36,297 nucleotides of DNA from Bifidobacteriaceae bacterium (GCA_022649925.1 JALCOX010000012.1:1-36297); one strand, 5' to 3'. Counted from the stretch's first letter, positions 16,402-24,425 are shown. The notes: generated from the sequence alone by a model not told the origin. Made by a program: numbers and translations.

Positions 16402-18561
16402 TCACTGATCCATCAGTCTACCCAAAGAACGCACTCTCGGCAGGTCGAAGAGCTCCTCCGCGTAAACGGGCTCACGAGCTGCGTTCGCCAAGGGGATTCT
16501 CCAATTGGGATATTCGTTATTCGTGCCGGGCTGGTTCTGCGAGCGCCGCTCACCCACCCCATCCACGACGGCCGCACACAACAATTTCGACGGCGAGGCC
16601 TTGAGCACCTTGTGCATCGCCTCGATGATGTGTTGCTCCCCCGCTGCCTCGTCGTCGAGCACGCGAGCGTCCAGCCATCCACCCCGGACGAGGAAGTCCA
16701 AGAGATTCGCGTGCTCGACGCGGGCCGTCTCCACGAAGTCTTCAGCCTCGGCCTTCCCGCCGAACAGCCCGAGTGCCGTGCGAAGCTGAACGTGCTCATA
16801 GTTGAGGTATCCGGCCGTCGGCGGCAGATCGTGCGTCGTCACGCTGGCGATGGCGTATTCACGGTAGGTCGAGGGGTCCTTGAATTCACCGTGATCGTCC
16901 TTTTCGAACCACTCGATGACAGAGCCCAGAAGCCCGTGGCTGCTGAGGGCCGAGGCGACATAGGGAGGGACCACTCCCAGGTCCTCTCCGATGACGACGC
17001 CCCCTGCGCGCGTGGCCTCAATGGCTAGGATTCCAAGCATGACGTCGGAGTTGTAGCCGACGTAGGTCCCCTGCCCCGCGGCATTACCCTCCGGAATCCA
17101 CCACAGTCGGAACAGACCGAGGATGTGGTCGATGCGGAGGGCCCCTGCGCCTGTGAACATGTGATGGATGAGGTCACGATACGTCTTGTACCCCGTCTTC
17201 TCGAGATAGCGCGGGTTGAGTGGGGGTTGGCTCCAATTCTGCCCCTGCTGGTTGTAGAAGTCTGGCGGCGCGCCCACGGTTGCACCCTTGGCAAAGCGCT
17301 CGGGGGCCGCCCAGACGTCGGACCCCAGGGGATGGACACCCACCGCCATGTCGAGCATGAGTCCAATGCTCATGCCGGCGGTCTTTGCTGCCTTCTGAGC
17401 TTCGACGAGTTGGGAGTCGGCGATCCATTCGAGCCACCGGTAAAACTCGAAGATGTCTCTGTTCTCCGCCACCAGTCGTTGAACTTCCTGAGAACCTAAC
17501 GAATACCGCTTGATCCACGAGTCGGGACTGGGAGTGGGCGCGCCCCAGAGGTCACAGGCGACGCACCACGTCGCGTAGGCGTCGAGGTCCGGGCCCTGAT
17601 CGTACTTGTACGCCTCGTATTCGCGCTCACGCTCAACGGAACGAGGAGCAGAGAAGACCTCCCACAGCGCGGGCATTTTCGCGTTCCACATGGCGTCGCG
17701 GTCCAGGTGGTCGGCATCGGAGTTCATCACGGCCGCCTTCGCGTGGGCGGTCTCGACCTTGGCACGCGACTGCTGGGTAAGCTTCGCATATTCTTCGATG
17801 TCCTCGGGGCGAATATACGTGAAATTGACAAAGCGGCGAGAGTCGGGTAGGTAGGGAGAGGGGGTCAGCGGACTCACCGGTTCCGCCGCGTGAACGGGAT
17901 TGATCAGCATGTAGTCCGCTTGCGTCTTCGTGCGTGCGTCGACGAGGAGCCGCTTGAGATCCGCGAAGTCACCGATCCCCCACGATTCTCGCGAACGAAT
18001 TGAATACAACTGCGCCATCCAGCCCCACAGCTGCCCCTCCTTCAGCTCGTCAAGAAGCGGAACGCGGGCGGGCGCCACAATGAGGCTCACGTCGGCACGA
18101 CGCTCCCCGGCGCTGACTCGCAGAGTATGGTATCCCATCGGAAGCGTGGCGGGCAGAGGCAGACTCGACGTGACGTAGCCGCGTACTGCCTGCGCGTGAG
18201 AACGCTCGATGGTGAGATCGTCAGAAAACATCTCACCGGATTCGAGCTCCACCTGGGCGCGAGGTATTTCGTTGTCTCGGTGATGAATCTCGACCGACGA
18301 GGAATCACCGAGCGTCACAAAAACCGTTCCGGGTACGAGGGCGGTTGCCCGCTGTGTCTCGATGGCGTCAAGGGAGGTTTGAATCTCGGCGTCATTCGAA
18401 GCCGCCACCCCCACGGCGTTGAGCACCTGCACGATGACATCGTCGTCAATCTCGTTGTAATCGCCTGTTTGCCCGATGTAGGACGTCGCTACGTTGCTGA
18501 GTTTCGCCAGTCTTATCAACGGCCGGGCAAGCCGCCTTTGGCTTTCCGTCTTTGGTTCCAT
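16402..18561 (-). CDS. malQ: 4-alpha-glucanotransferase (amylomaltase, GH77)
   Basis: 719-residue MalQ, which transfers maltosyl and longer units between alpha-1,4-glucans, feeding maltodextrin and glycogen catabolism. The GH77 catalytic set is present: RIDH with nucleophile Asp478, GEDLG with acid/base Glu526, and THDLP with transition-state Asp578. SPYLPDSRRFVN and the C-terminal PGTNNEYPNWR are family hallmarks. The N-terminal 170 residues form the extra domain seen in actinobacterial and E. coli-type long MalQ. The ATG at 18561 lacks a ribosome-binding site but sits six bases from a TAGACT box, suggesting leaderless mRNA. No clear terminator separates it from rplM. Confidence 0.96.
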   Translation of the reverse strand: MEPKTESQRRLARPLIRLAKLSNVATSYIGQTGDYNEIDDDVIVQVLNAVGVAASNDAEIQTSLDAIETQRATALVPGTVFVTLGDSSSVEIHHRDNEIPRAQVELESGEMFSDDLTIERSHAQAVRGYVTSSLPLPATLPMGYHTLRVSAGERRADVSLIVAPARVPLLDELKEGQLWGWMAQLYSIRSRESWGIGDFADLKRLLVDARTKTQADYMLINPVHAAEPVSPLTPSPYLPDSRRFVNFTYIRPEDIEEYAKLTQQSRAKVETAHAKAAVMNSDADHLDRDAMWNAKMPALWEVFSAPRSVEREREYEAYKYDQGPDLDAYATWCVACDLWGAPTPSPDSWIKRYSLGSQEVQRLVAENRDIFEFYRWLEWIADSQLVEAQKAAKTAGMSIGLMLDMAVGVHPLGSDVWAAPERFAKGATVGAPPDFYNQQGQNWSQPPLNPRYLEKTGYKTYRDLIHHMFTGAGALRIDHILGLFRLWWIPEGNAAGQGTYVGYNSDVMLGILAIEATRAGGVVIGEDLGVVPPYVASALSSHGLLGSVIEWFEKDDHGEFKDPSTYREYAIASVTTHDLPPTAGYLNYEHVQLRTALGLFGGKAEAEDFVETARVEHANLLDFLVRGGWLDARVLDDEAAGEQHIIEAMHKVLKASPSKLLCAAVVDGVGERRSQNQPGTNNEYPNWRIPLANAAREPVYAEELFDLPRVRSLGRLMDQ

Positions 18562-18567
18562 GCATCC

Positions 18568-18597
18568 AGTCTATCGCATAAAATGACAACGTTTGCT
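18568..18597 (-). promoter_or_regulatory. malQ leaderless promoter with LacI-type operator candidate
   Basis: TAGACT (18568-18573) ends six bases before the malQ ATG. The sequence TGACAACGTTTGCT (18584-18597), centred on CG, resembles the TTGCAAACGTTTGCAA-like operators of LacI-family maltose regulators and covers the -35 position. One half-site (GTTTGC) is perfect, the other degenerate. Confidence 0.45.
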
Positions 18598-18726
18598 GAA
18601 AGAGAGAGATTACTTTCCTGCTCGAATATTTCACCGACTTTCCCACGATTCCGCTCATACAATCGGCAGGTCACTCCACAAACGAGAGCTGCAAACTCTG
18701 TCGACACCACAAACAGGCGGGGCCTT

Positions 18727-18742
18727 ATTCACACGTTTGCAA
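18727..18742 (-). promoter_or_regulatory. Second LacI-type half-operator upstream of malQ
   Basis: ATTCACACGTTTGCAA has a perfect right half-site GTTTGCAA and a weaker left half, 144 bases upstream of the first site. Paired distant LacI-family sites can form loops. A chance match is possible. Confidence 0.3.
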
Positions 18743-18770
18743 AAAGGAATTCACCAATTTGATAGGGCCC

Positions 18771-19412
18771 TCATCGTGACTCGGCCGCGTGCCGCACTTG
18801 AATCTCGCTGTCCTGCTTCAACTGATCCACAATTCCCTGTGGCGTATTGGGGTTGAGCGCAACAGCTCGACGCACCATGGACGCCAACACGCTCGGGGCT
18901 TTGTCTTCAGCGCCCGTCCCCACCGTTGCCAAGAACTCAAGTGCCTCCGGGGTTGAGCGCGGATCCTGGGCCCCCTCGAGACGCATCTTCCACGACGTTT
19001 GTGGGTTGAGCAGAGCCGCCGTGCGCACGCTGGGGTCCTCATCCTTCGTCAGTCGGCCGGCCAACCAATTTTTGGAGTCCACATTCTTTGCCACCTCACG
19101 GCGCACCGCAGGCTCCGGATCCTCGGAGAGCTTCACCAGAATGTTGGGGAAGGGCATCGTCGAGGCCAAATAAACGCGATCGTCAACGGAGGTGTTCTGA
19201 TTCCCGGCCACCGCCTCCAGCAACGAGGTCGCACGCGAGAAGGCGGCAGCGTCGGAGCGTTCAGGCAAGGGGGCACGCGCCATCGCTGAGAGCTCCTCGC
19301 TGTCCGTGGAATGGCGCAGCCGCTCATAGGACTCCGTGAGCGTCTCGAAGTGAGTGCCGTCCTCAGTTTGCGCAGTGGAGGCCGCCGCGTCGGTCTGTGC
19401 TTCATCTGTCAT
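18771..19412 (-). CDS. HEAT/LRV-like repeat protein, function unknown
   Basis: 213-residue protein without signal peptide or membrane segment. At least four degenerate alpha-helical repeats are visible: SEDPEPAVRREVAKN (about 96-110), TKDEDPSVRTAALLN (122-136), the MVRRAVALN block (179-187) and KQDSEIQVRHAAES (199-212). The pattern D-x-VR-x-x-A-A-x-N is that of leucine-rich repeat variant and HEAT proteins, usually protein-binding scaffolds. The ATG at 19412 is used because GGGGGAG lies nine bases upstream; an earlier in-frame start would overlap yigZ. It probably forms an operon with the two upstream genes. No enzymatic motif is seen. Confidence 0.75.
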   Translation of the reverse strand: MTDEAQTDAAASTAQTEDGTHFETLTESYERLRHSTDSEELSAMARAPLPERSDAAAFSRATSLLEAVAGNQNTSVDDRVYLASTMPFPNILVKLSEDPEPAVRREVAKNVDSKNWLAGRLTKDEDPSVRTAALLNPQTSWKMRLEGAQDPRSTPEALEFLATVGTGAEDKAPSVLASMVRRAVALNPNTPQGIVDQLKQDSEIQVRHAAESR

Positions 19413-19446
19413 AGTGTTCGTTCTCCCCCGTGAATCGCCGAAAGTC

Positions 19447-20130
19447 TCATTCCAATGTACCTGCTGGCGAGACTTCGACGGCAATGTCGATGTCGCCGAC
19501 GGCCTCGACCGTCACCGAGCCTTGGAATGCCTCACGAACCCGATCGAAGAAACGCTCGAGCTCACTCGTGCGTATCACGACGACGCTGTGCACCACGTCA
19601 GAGTAGTCTCGCTGTTCCACCCGACCCGAGAGGGATTCAAGGACGTGATCCAAGGTACCCAACTGGGGATAGGAGACGGTGAGCTCACATCGAGTGTGAG
19701 GAATGACCCGCGCCCGCCTTGCCGCTTTCAAGGCACCGCTCGCAGCCGTGGAATAGGCGCGGATAAGGCCTGCGGAACCGAGGAGCACGCCGCCGAAATA
19801 ACGCGTGACCGTGACCACCACACCGCTCATCCCCGACTTGGTCAGCGCGTCGAGGATTGGTTTGCCAGCCGTGCCAGACGGCTCGCCGTCGTCGCTCATG
19901 CGCTCCCCTACTCCGCCGTGGGGGGCCTCGAAGATCGCCGCGAACGCGACGTGGCGCGCCTTGGGATGGTTCTGCCGCACGGACTCCACGAAGACCATCG
20001 CCTCGGCCTCGTTGTTGCAATGTGCCGCCTGACCGATGAACTCTGACTTCTTCTCGATCAGTTCGAAGCTCGACGGGGCGTCGGGGGTGTCCACAATCGT
20101 CTGCTTCAAGGTCCCAGAATCGAGCGACAT
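19447..20130 (-). CDS. YigZ / IMPACT family protein (UPF0029)
   Basis: 227-residue protein with the IMPACT signature: KKSEFIGQAAHCNNEAEA, then DDGEPSGTAGKPIL and VVTVTRYFGGVLLGSAGLIRAY. Bacterial members have an N-terminal UPF0029 domain and a C-terminal ferredoxin-like domain (DUF1949), both fitting here. The precise role is unsettled; the eukaryotic relative inhibits GCN2 activation. It starts two bases after the hydroxyacid dehydrogenase stop, with GGTGA as ribosome-binding site inside that gene, so the two are translationally linked. Confidence 0.9.
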   Translation of the reverse strand: MSLDSGTLKQTIVDTPDAPSSFELIEKKSEFIGQAAHCNNEAEAMVFVESVRQNHPKARHVAFAAIFEAPHGGVGERMSDDGEPSGTAGKPILDALTKSGMSGVVVTVTRYFGGVLLGSAGLIRAYSTAASGALKAARRARVIPHTRCELTVSYPQLGTLDHVLESLSGRVEQRDYSDVVHSVVVIRTSELERFFDRVREAFQGSVTVEAVGDIDIAVEVSPAGTLE

Positions 20131-20132
20131 CG

Positions 20133-21125
20133 CTAATTCACCAGGTTGAGATCGTCGCCACGCAAATACGCTCGCACATCCTCAAAGGTGAATTGCGCAA
20201 TATTTTCGGATGCTGCATCGGAGAACCATGCGGCGTGTGGAGTCAGGACGACGTTGCTCATCGCCCGGAGAGGGGATGCGGCAGGAAGCGGCTCCTGGTC
20301 ATAGACGTCGATGCCGGCGCGAATGTCGCCGCGCGCCAGGCGGCTTTCCAACGCACCTGGCTCGATGAGTTCCGCTCGCGCAGTGTTGATGAAAAATGAG
20401 CCGGGTGAAAGGAGCTGAAGGTGTTGCGAAGTAATCATCGCGGTGGTGGATTCATTGAAACCGACATGGAGACTCACCACGTCCGAACCTGCAAAAATCT
20501 CTTCGAGGGTGTCGCAAAATTCATAGCCCTGAGATTCAATCTCATCCTGATGGGCGGGCCTGGCCCACACGCGCACCCGCATTCCGAAGGCCGCAGCCAT
20601 CGCAGAAACGGCCTTACCAATGCCGCCAAAGCCAACTACGCCGAGCGTCTTGCCGTGGAGATCGATGCACTCAAGCGTGTTCCACTCCCCCGCCTTCATG
20701 CTGCGATCCATCGTGCTCACCTGACGCGCGACGTCGAGCATCAACGCGAGTGTGTGTTCTGCCACGGAGGCGTCACCGTAATGAACAATGTTGCGCACCT
20801 CGATTCCAAAGTCCCGAGCTCGCGCGAGGTCAACGTAGCTCGCAACCCCCGTGCCTCCGAAGACGAGGCACTTGACGGAACCGCTGATGCGTGAAAGCAG
20901 CTCGTCGTCGAAGTGAATTCCCATATTCACGGCGGCCTGCGCACCCTCGAACCTCTGAGCAACCGCATCTCTATCAGTGACGAAATCGTCGTAGATGCGG
21001 ACGCGCGCGACGTCTTTGAGAAGTGAGCTCGCCTTGACCAAGTCGTCGTACATTGCGTCAAAAACAACCGGAACCACCACGAGTGGCAGGTCCTTCCGCT
21101 CGGTCTGAGTCTCAAAATATTTCAT
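20133..21125 (-). CDS. D-isomer-specific 2-hydroxyacid dehydrogenase
   Basis: 330-residue enzyme that interconverts a 2-oxoacid and a D-2-hydroxyacid with a nicotinamide cofactor. The Rossmann motif is GFGGIG (165-170); catalytic residues are Arg250 (INTARAEL), Glu278 (DVYDQEPLP) and His297 (LTPHAAW). The cofactor loop VWARPA has no Asp at the position typical of NAD enzymes and has Arg189 instead, which hints at NADP. The substrate cannot be read from sequence. The ATG at 21125 is six bases after TAGGTT (leaderless); the GGAGG in between is too close to act normally. A GTG about 15 codons in, with AAGGA before it, is an alternative start. Confidence 0.9.
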   Translation of the reverse strand: MKYFETQTERKDLPLVVVPVVFDAMYDDLVKASSLLKDVARVRIYDDFVTDRDAVAQRFEGAQAAVNMGIHFDDELLSRISGSVKCLVFGGTGVASYVDLARARDFGIEVRNIVHYGDASVAEHTLALMLDVARQVSTMDRSMKAGEWNTLECIDLHGKTLGVVGFGGIGKAVSAMAAAFGMRVRVWARPAHQDEIESQGYEFCDTLEEIFAGSDVVSLHVGFNESTTAMITSQHLQLLSPGSFFINTARAELIEPGALESRLARGDIRAGIDVYDQEPLPAASPLRAMSNVVLTPHAAWFSDAASENIAQFTFEDVRAYLRGDDLNLVN

Positions 21126-21137
21126 GCCTCCAACCTA
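21126..21137 (-). promoter_or_regulatory. Leaderless -10 box of the 2-hydroxyacid dehydrogenase
   Basis: TAGGTT (21132-21137) followed by GGAGGC and the ATG, a TANNNT-N6-ATG arrangement. No clear -35 box is seen. Confidence 0.45.
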
Positions 21138-21208
21138 GCAGCAAAGGCGTGTCCCGCCATTTCTCAAGGATTTTCAGCAAACGACACGCACAGCTTCAAA
21201 AATCCAGT

Positions 21209-21236
21209 TTGCATAGGCCAGAAAATCCTGTACTAT
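21209..21236 (+). promoter_or_regulatory. tRNA operon promoter
   Basis: TTGCAT (21209-21214), a 16-base spacer and TACTAT (21231-21236) lie 26 bases upstream of tRNA-Asp. Confidence 0.65.
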
Positions 21237-21262
21237 TTCATCTCGGCTGCTTTTGCAGTCGT

Positions 21263-21339
21263 GGCCCCGTAGCTCAGTTGGTTAGAGCGCCGCCCTGTCA
21301 CGGCGGAGGTCGACGGTTCAAGTCCGTTCGGGGTCGCCA
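21263..21339 (+). tRNA. tRNA-Asp (GTC)
   Basis: 77 nt with encoded CCA. The acceptor arm GGCCCCG pairs with CGGGGTC at the 3' end (one G-T pair), and the discriminator is G. The anticodon stem CCGCC/GGCGG encloses the loop CTGTCAC with anticodon GTC. The T-loop GTTCAAGTC is standard. It is cotranscribed with tRNA-Phe, 30 bases downstream. Confidence 0.97.
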
Positions 21340-21369
21340 GAGCAGTCGTTCAAGACAGGCTGTTCATTT

Positions 21370-21445
21370 GGCTCTGTAGCTCAGTTGGTAGAGCGTACGA
21401 CTGAAAATCGTGAGGTCAGCGGATCGATGCCGCTCGGAGCCACCA
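21370..21445 (+). tRNA. tRNA-Phe (GAA)
   Basis: 76 nt with encoded CCA. The acceptor GGCTCTG pairs with CGGAGCC (one T-G pair), and the discriminator is A. The anticodon loop CTGAAAA gives anticodon GAA. The D-arm TAGCTCAGTTGG is canonical. It is followed directly by an intrinsic terminator. Confidence 0.97.
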
Positions 21446-21450
21446 CTGTT

Positions 21451-21484
21451 AAGTCCCAAGCATTTGCGCTTGGGACTTTTTTTT
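21451..21484 (+). terminator. Terminator of the tRNA operon
   Basis: An 11-bp stem, AAGTCCCAAGC (21451-21461) with GCTTGGGACTT (21468-21478), is followed by an unbroken T-run into 21484. A textbook intrinsic terminator six bases after tRNA-Phe. Confidence 0.95.
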
Positions 21485-21527
21485 ATTCTCTCCCCTGCCG
21501 CAGCATCCGCGTTGCACGCATAAAAAG

Positions 21528-21559
21528 GCCGCCCGATCACTTCCATGGTGACGGGCGGC
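21528..21559 (-). terminator. Distal terminator of the Nif11-like gene
   Basis: GCCGCCCG (21528-21535) pairs with CGGGCGGC (21552-21559), with an inner TCAC/GTGA pairing. On the minus strand it is followed by CCTTTTTATG. It is convergent to the tRNA operon terminator. Confidence 0.85.
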
Positions 21560-21572
21560 AAAAGAATGAGCG

Positions 21573-21605
21573 GCTTGGCATACCGGAATCGCCGGTAGCC
21601 CAAGC
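21573..21605 (-). terminator. Proximal hairpin downstream of the Nif11-like gene
   Basis: GCTTGG and TACCGG on one arm pair with CCGGTA and CCAAGC on the other, with a small asymmetric internal loop. On the minus strand CATTCTTTTG follows. With the next hairpin it forms a tandem terminator, unusual for a gene of this size. Confidence 0.6.
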
Positions 21606-21671
21606 GTTCTTAAACATCTCGAATGGTGCGAAATCGAAATTAAGAAATCTTAACTCGCTCGCTAAATTCCA

Positions 21672-21911
21672 TCAGTAAGCGACCACAAAACGATAGTCCT
21701 TGCCAGAAGCGACTGAACGGACGTAGTTTTCGAGATCCTGTCGAGTCATTCGAATTCCTTGGCTCTGGAATGCATACTGCGCACGTTGTGCAAAATCATC
21801 GACCGACTGGCCGGAGTATTCGTTCCTCAGCGTCGCGTCACTTTCTGAAACACGCTTCGCCATATCAAAGATGTTGCTCTTATTTGTCATAATCTTCGAA
21901 GTATTTGTCAT
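21672..21911 (-). CDS. Small Nif11-like peptide, possible RiPP precursor
   Basis: 79-residue protein without signal peptide. Residues 14-63 (IFDMAKRVSESDATLRN, then SVDDFAQRAQYAFQSQGI and TRQDLENYV) follow the Nif11 pattern: acidic D-x-x-L-R, helix with A-x-x-A, then G-hydrophobic and a D/E-L helix. Such domains serve as leader peptides of ribosomally made, modified peptides or as small stand-alone proteins. The end is VASG followed by KDYRFVVAY, so Gly70 could be a leader cleavage point. No maturation enzyme or transporter is adjacent. The ATG at 21911 has a full AGGAGG eight bases upstream, predicting strong translation. Confidence 0.6.
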   Translation of the reverse strand: MTNTSKIMTNKSNIFDMAKRVSESDATLRNEYSGQSVDDFAQRAQYAFQSQGIRMTRQDLENYVRSVASGKDYRFVVAY

Positions 21912-21928
21912 ACTTTTCACCTCCTTTT

Positions 21929-21949
21929 ATCTAGTCATCGTTGCTAGAT
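21929..21949 (-). other. Hairpin just upstream of the Nif11-like ribosome-binding site
   Basis: ATCTAG (21929-21934) and CTAGAT (21944-21949) flank a nine-base loop, ending next to AAAAGGAGG on the minus strand. It may stabilise the mRNA 5' end or affect initiation. Confidence 0.4.
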
Positions 21950-21974
21950 GTCTTCCTCGCATCAAGTCCACCTC

Positions 21975-22002
21975 ACCATACACCCACAAAATGCAGCTGC
22001 AA
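21975..22002 (-). promoter_or_regulatory. Candidate promoter of the Nif11-like gene
   Basis: On the minus strand TTGCAG (21997-22002), 16 bases, TATGGT (21975-21980). It predicts a leader of about 55 nt containing the hairpin and ribosome-binding site. Confidence 0.45.
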
Positions 22003-22110
22003 GCGAAATTGAGTTTCGGCGATTCTACCAGGACGCCTCAAATAGCATCTCAGTGACCGGATTTCTCCGCTGCATGGGTCAACAAACACGGCACGGAAAT
22101 ATTCCCTGCA

Positions 22111-22620
22111 CTACCCTCTCAGCTGCTCCCTCACATAATCAACGATGAAGGGGGCAACCTCCTCGATCTGATCAATGGCCACATTGAATTCCTGCGGCCC
22201 GCCGTACCAGGGATCCACGAGATCAATCGAATCGTCATAGGGCGAAGACGGCACACGCAGTGCTGGGTCAAAACTGCGGTAGAGGCGGACTGCCGCTGCG
22301 TGGGACGGCGGAACGAAGCGCATGAGCGCCCTCTTGTGAGCGGCCGTCATCGGCAGGAGCAAGTCTGTCTGCGCCGCCTCATCCGGGGTGATCTGACGAG
22401 CCGAGTGGCGTGGCACAGAATACCCGCGCTCACGCAGAACCTTCTGCGCCCGCGGATCGATGGGATGGCCAAACTCCTCGTCACTGACACCTGTCGAGTC
22501 CAGCGAAACAGCACTCGAGAGACCCGCTTCGGCAAACGCGGCCGAGAGGATCACCTCCGCCATCGGAGAACGGCAGATGTTACCGGTGCATACCGTCATC
22601 ACGGTGTAAGGCTTCGTCAT
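22111..22620 (-). CDS. Low-molecular-weight protein-tyrosine phosphatase
   Basis: 169-residue LMW-PTP, which dephosphorylates protein tyrosines through a cysteinyl-phosphate. The P-loop CX5R is Cys11-TGNIC-Arg17 followed by SPMAE, and the general acid Asp136 lies in DPWYGG. Length is typical (about 155-170). The start overlaps the dfrA stop as ATGA, so it is translated with dfrA. The pairing is probably transcriptional convenience. No capsule gene or tyrosine kinase is in the window to name a substrate. Confidence 0.93.
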   Translation of the reverse strand: MTKPYTVMTVCTGNICRSPMAEVILSAAFAEAGLSSAVSLDSTGVSDEEFGHPIDPRAQKVLRERGYSVPRHSARQITPDEAAQTDLLLPMTAAHKRALMRFVPPSHAAAVRLYRSFDPALRVPSSPYDDSIDLVDPWYGGPQEFNVAIDQIEEVAPFIVDYVREQLRG

Positions 22621-23372
22621 CTATTCAGGTCTCTCTCGCGATGCTCACGGCGTTCAAAATGTTCGGCGACTTCTTTAGCACGCCGGGCCTTCCACGGATC
22701 CGCAACGTGGACGTAGCGCACGAAGCGATACCGCGGAATCACCGCAGAATCCTTGACTTTCTGCGGAGTCAGCCACTCACCCACTTCAACTCGTTTCCAG
22801 TCGCCCTGTTCCGCGAGCTTGCGGACGTCGGGCGCGTAGACGTCGGCAGACACGACCGTATCCAGCTCCGTCACGTACGCCGCACTCGCCTCGGCTATGC
22901 ACTCCTTGAACAGGGTTCCACCGCCGATGATCCAGATCTCAGAGCGGTCGATGCCGTCGTCGGGAATCGCCTCTTCCTTGGCAAAGCCGAGTGCCTCGCC
23001 CAGCGACTCCACCACCGTGGCGCCGCTCGCCTTGTACTGCGCGTCGTGGCTGATGACAATGTTGTCCCGGTTCGGCAGAGGCCGGTAGTTCTCCCCCAGG
23101 GACTCCCAGGTCTTGCGTCCCATGATCACCGGATGCGACACCGTAAGGTCGGCGAAGCGCCTGAGATCCTCCGACAGGTGCCAGGGCATCCCTCCGGCAT
23201 TGCCGATCGCTCCGACCAAGCCATCAGTACTTCTGGCCTCGGCCCAAATCAGATTAATTGAATAAGAGGGCTCGTTCAGCTCCTGTGCTGGCTCGCCCCA
23301 CAACTTCCCCTCGTGCCCGTCTTCAACGGGCCCGGGTTCGTGATAACCGCTGCGACTACTGTCATGCTCCAT
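22617..23372 (-). CDS. dfrA: Dihydrofolate reductase with extended termini
   Basis: 251-residue DHFR, reducing dihydrofolate to tetrahydrofolate with NADPH. The core starts near residue 37 with INLIWAEA, followed by GGMPWHLSEDLRRF (catalytic acid in SED), VIMGRKTWESLG and IWIIGGGTLF. Both ends exceed the usual 160-190 residues: about 36 acidic, Gly/Glu/Pro-rich residues before the core and a basic Arg/Glu-rich tail (KARRAKEVAEHFERREHR). The ATG at 23372 has GAAGGAG upstream, so the extension appears to be translated; a TTG at 23396 is unlikely. It lies downstream of thyA and overlaps the phosphatase gene. Confidence 0.94.
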   Translation of the reverse strand: MEHDSSRSGYHEPGPVEDGHEGKLWGEPAQELNEPSYSINLIWAEARSTDGLVGAIGNAGGMPWHLSEDLRRFADLTVSHPVIMGRKTWESLGENYRPLPNRDNIVISHDAQYKASGATVVESLGEALGFAKEEAIPDDGIDRSEIWIIGGGTLFKECIAEASAAYVTELDTVVSADVYAPDVRKLAEQGDWKRVEVGEWLTPQKVKDSAVIPRYRFVRYVHVADPWKARRAKEVAEHFERREHRERDLNR

Positions 23373-23450
23373 TGTCGTTGAGTCTCCTTCAGACAAAATA
23401 ACACTGGCAATACTAGCGAAGTACTCTGACGAAATCAGGATTTCAGCTCA

Positions 23451-24326
23451 TCACACGGCCACGGGAGCCTTGATTGCGGGATGGTATCGATAGTTCTCCA
23501 CGTGGAAGTCTTCGTATTTGTAGTCGAAGAGGGAGTCTGCCTTGTCGAGTCGGAGCGTCGGAGAGGGATAGGGCGTTCGTGAAAGTTGCTCGAGAACCTG
23601 GTCAATGTGGTTGTCGTATACGTGGCAGTCTCCGCCGGTCCACACGAACTCTCCTGGCTCGAGACCCGTTTGCTGAGCAATCATGGTGGTCAGCAGGGCG
23701 TACGACGCGATGTTGAAGGGGACGCCGAGAAACATGTCGGCCGAACGCTGATAGAGCTGGCAGCTGAGGTGTCCATCCGCCACGTAGAACTGGAAGAGTG
23801 CGTGGCAGGGAGGCAGCGCCATCTGATCGAGTTCGGCGGGGTTCCACGCGGAGACGACCATGCGGCGAGAATCGGGGTGGTTCTCGATGAGATCCAGAAC
23901 GCGGGAGATCTGGTCGACCGTGTGGGTCGGGTCCTGCGGGGTCGGTGCCGGCCAGCTGCGCCACTGCACGCCGTACACAGGGCCGAGATCACCCGTTTCC
24001 GGGTCCGCCCACTCATCCCAAATGTGAACGTTGTTCTCCTGGAGCCACCGCACGTTTGAGGAACCCTTGAGGAACCACAGAAGTTCGTAGGCCAACCCCT
24101 TGAAGAACACGCGCTTGGTGGTCAGAAGGGGGAAGCCCTGTGCCAGATCGAACCGCATCTGCTGGCCGAACAGGGAAATCGTTCCCGTGCCGGTGCGATC
24201 GGACTTCAGAGTCCCCTCCGTGAGAATCTTGCGAACCAAGTCCTCATAAGGTGTCGCCACCTCGGATTGGGGACGGGGAGGAATGTGCTCGCGGATGCGA
24301 TCGAGATCACTGTGCGTCAAAGCCAT
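23451..24326 (-). CDS. thyA: Thymidylate synthase
   Basis: 291-residue ThyA, methylating dUMP to dTMP with methylene-tetrahydrofolate and yielding dihydrofolate, which the next gene product recycles. Nucleophile Cys174 lies in [19 protein letters not shown] with Arg44 binds phosphate, and [16 protein letters not shown] and the end [10 protein letters not shown] are conserved. Length is a little over the 264 of E. coli. The ATG at 24326 has no correctly spaced ribosome-binding site but lies six bases after TACTCT, suggesting leaderless mRNA. A 78-base gap separates it from dfrA. Confidence 0.97.
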   Translation of the reverse strand: MALTHSDLDRIREHIPPRPQSEVATPYEDLVRKILTEGTLKSDRTGTGTISLFGQQMRFDLAQGFPLLTTKRVFFKGLAYELLWFLKGSSNVRWLQENNVHIWDEWADPETGDLGPVYGVQWRSWPAPTPQDPTHTVDQISRVLDLIENHPDSRRMVVSAWNPAELDQMALPPCHALFQFYVADGHLSCQLYQRSADMFLGVPFNIASYALLTTMIAQQTGLEPGEFVWTGGDCHVYDNHIDQVLEQLSRTPYPSPTLRLDKADSLFDYKYEDFHVENYRYHPAIKAPVAV

Positions 24327-24338
24327 ACCTTGAGAGTA
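24327..24338 (-). promoter_or_regulatory. Leaderless -10 box of thyA
   Basis: TACTCT (24333-24338), CAAGGT, then ATG: a TANNNT-N6-ATG arrangement. No good -35 hexamer is seen. Confidence 0.45.
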
Positions 24339-24425
24339 CGGAAAGTGCGCGACGTGAAGCCCAGGTTCTCCGTGGGCTTAGATACATTGGTGAGAGAATA
24401 AATACGTTTGAACGAAGGAGCAGCT

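Noticed and set aside
21263-21445. tRNA genes as a prophage or island attachment site
   Set aside because: No integrase gene and no repeated tRNA 3' end was seen nearby.
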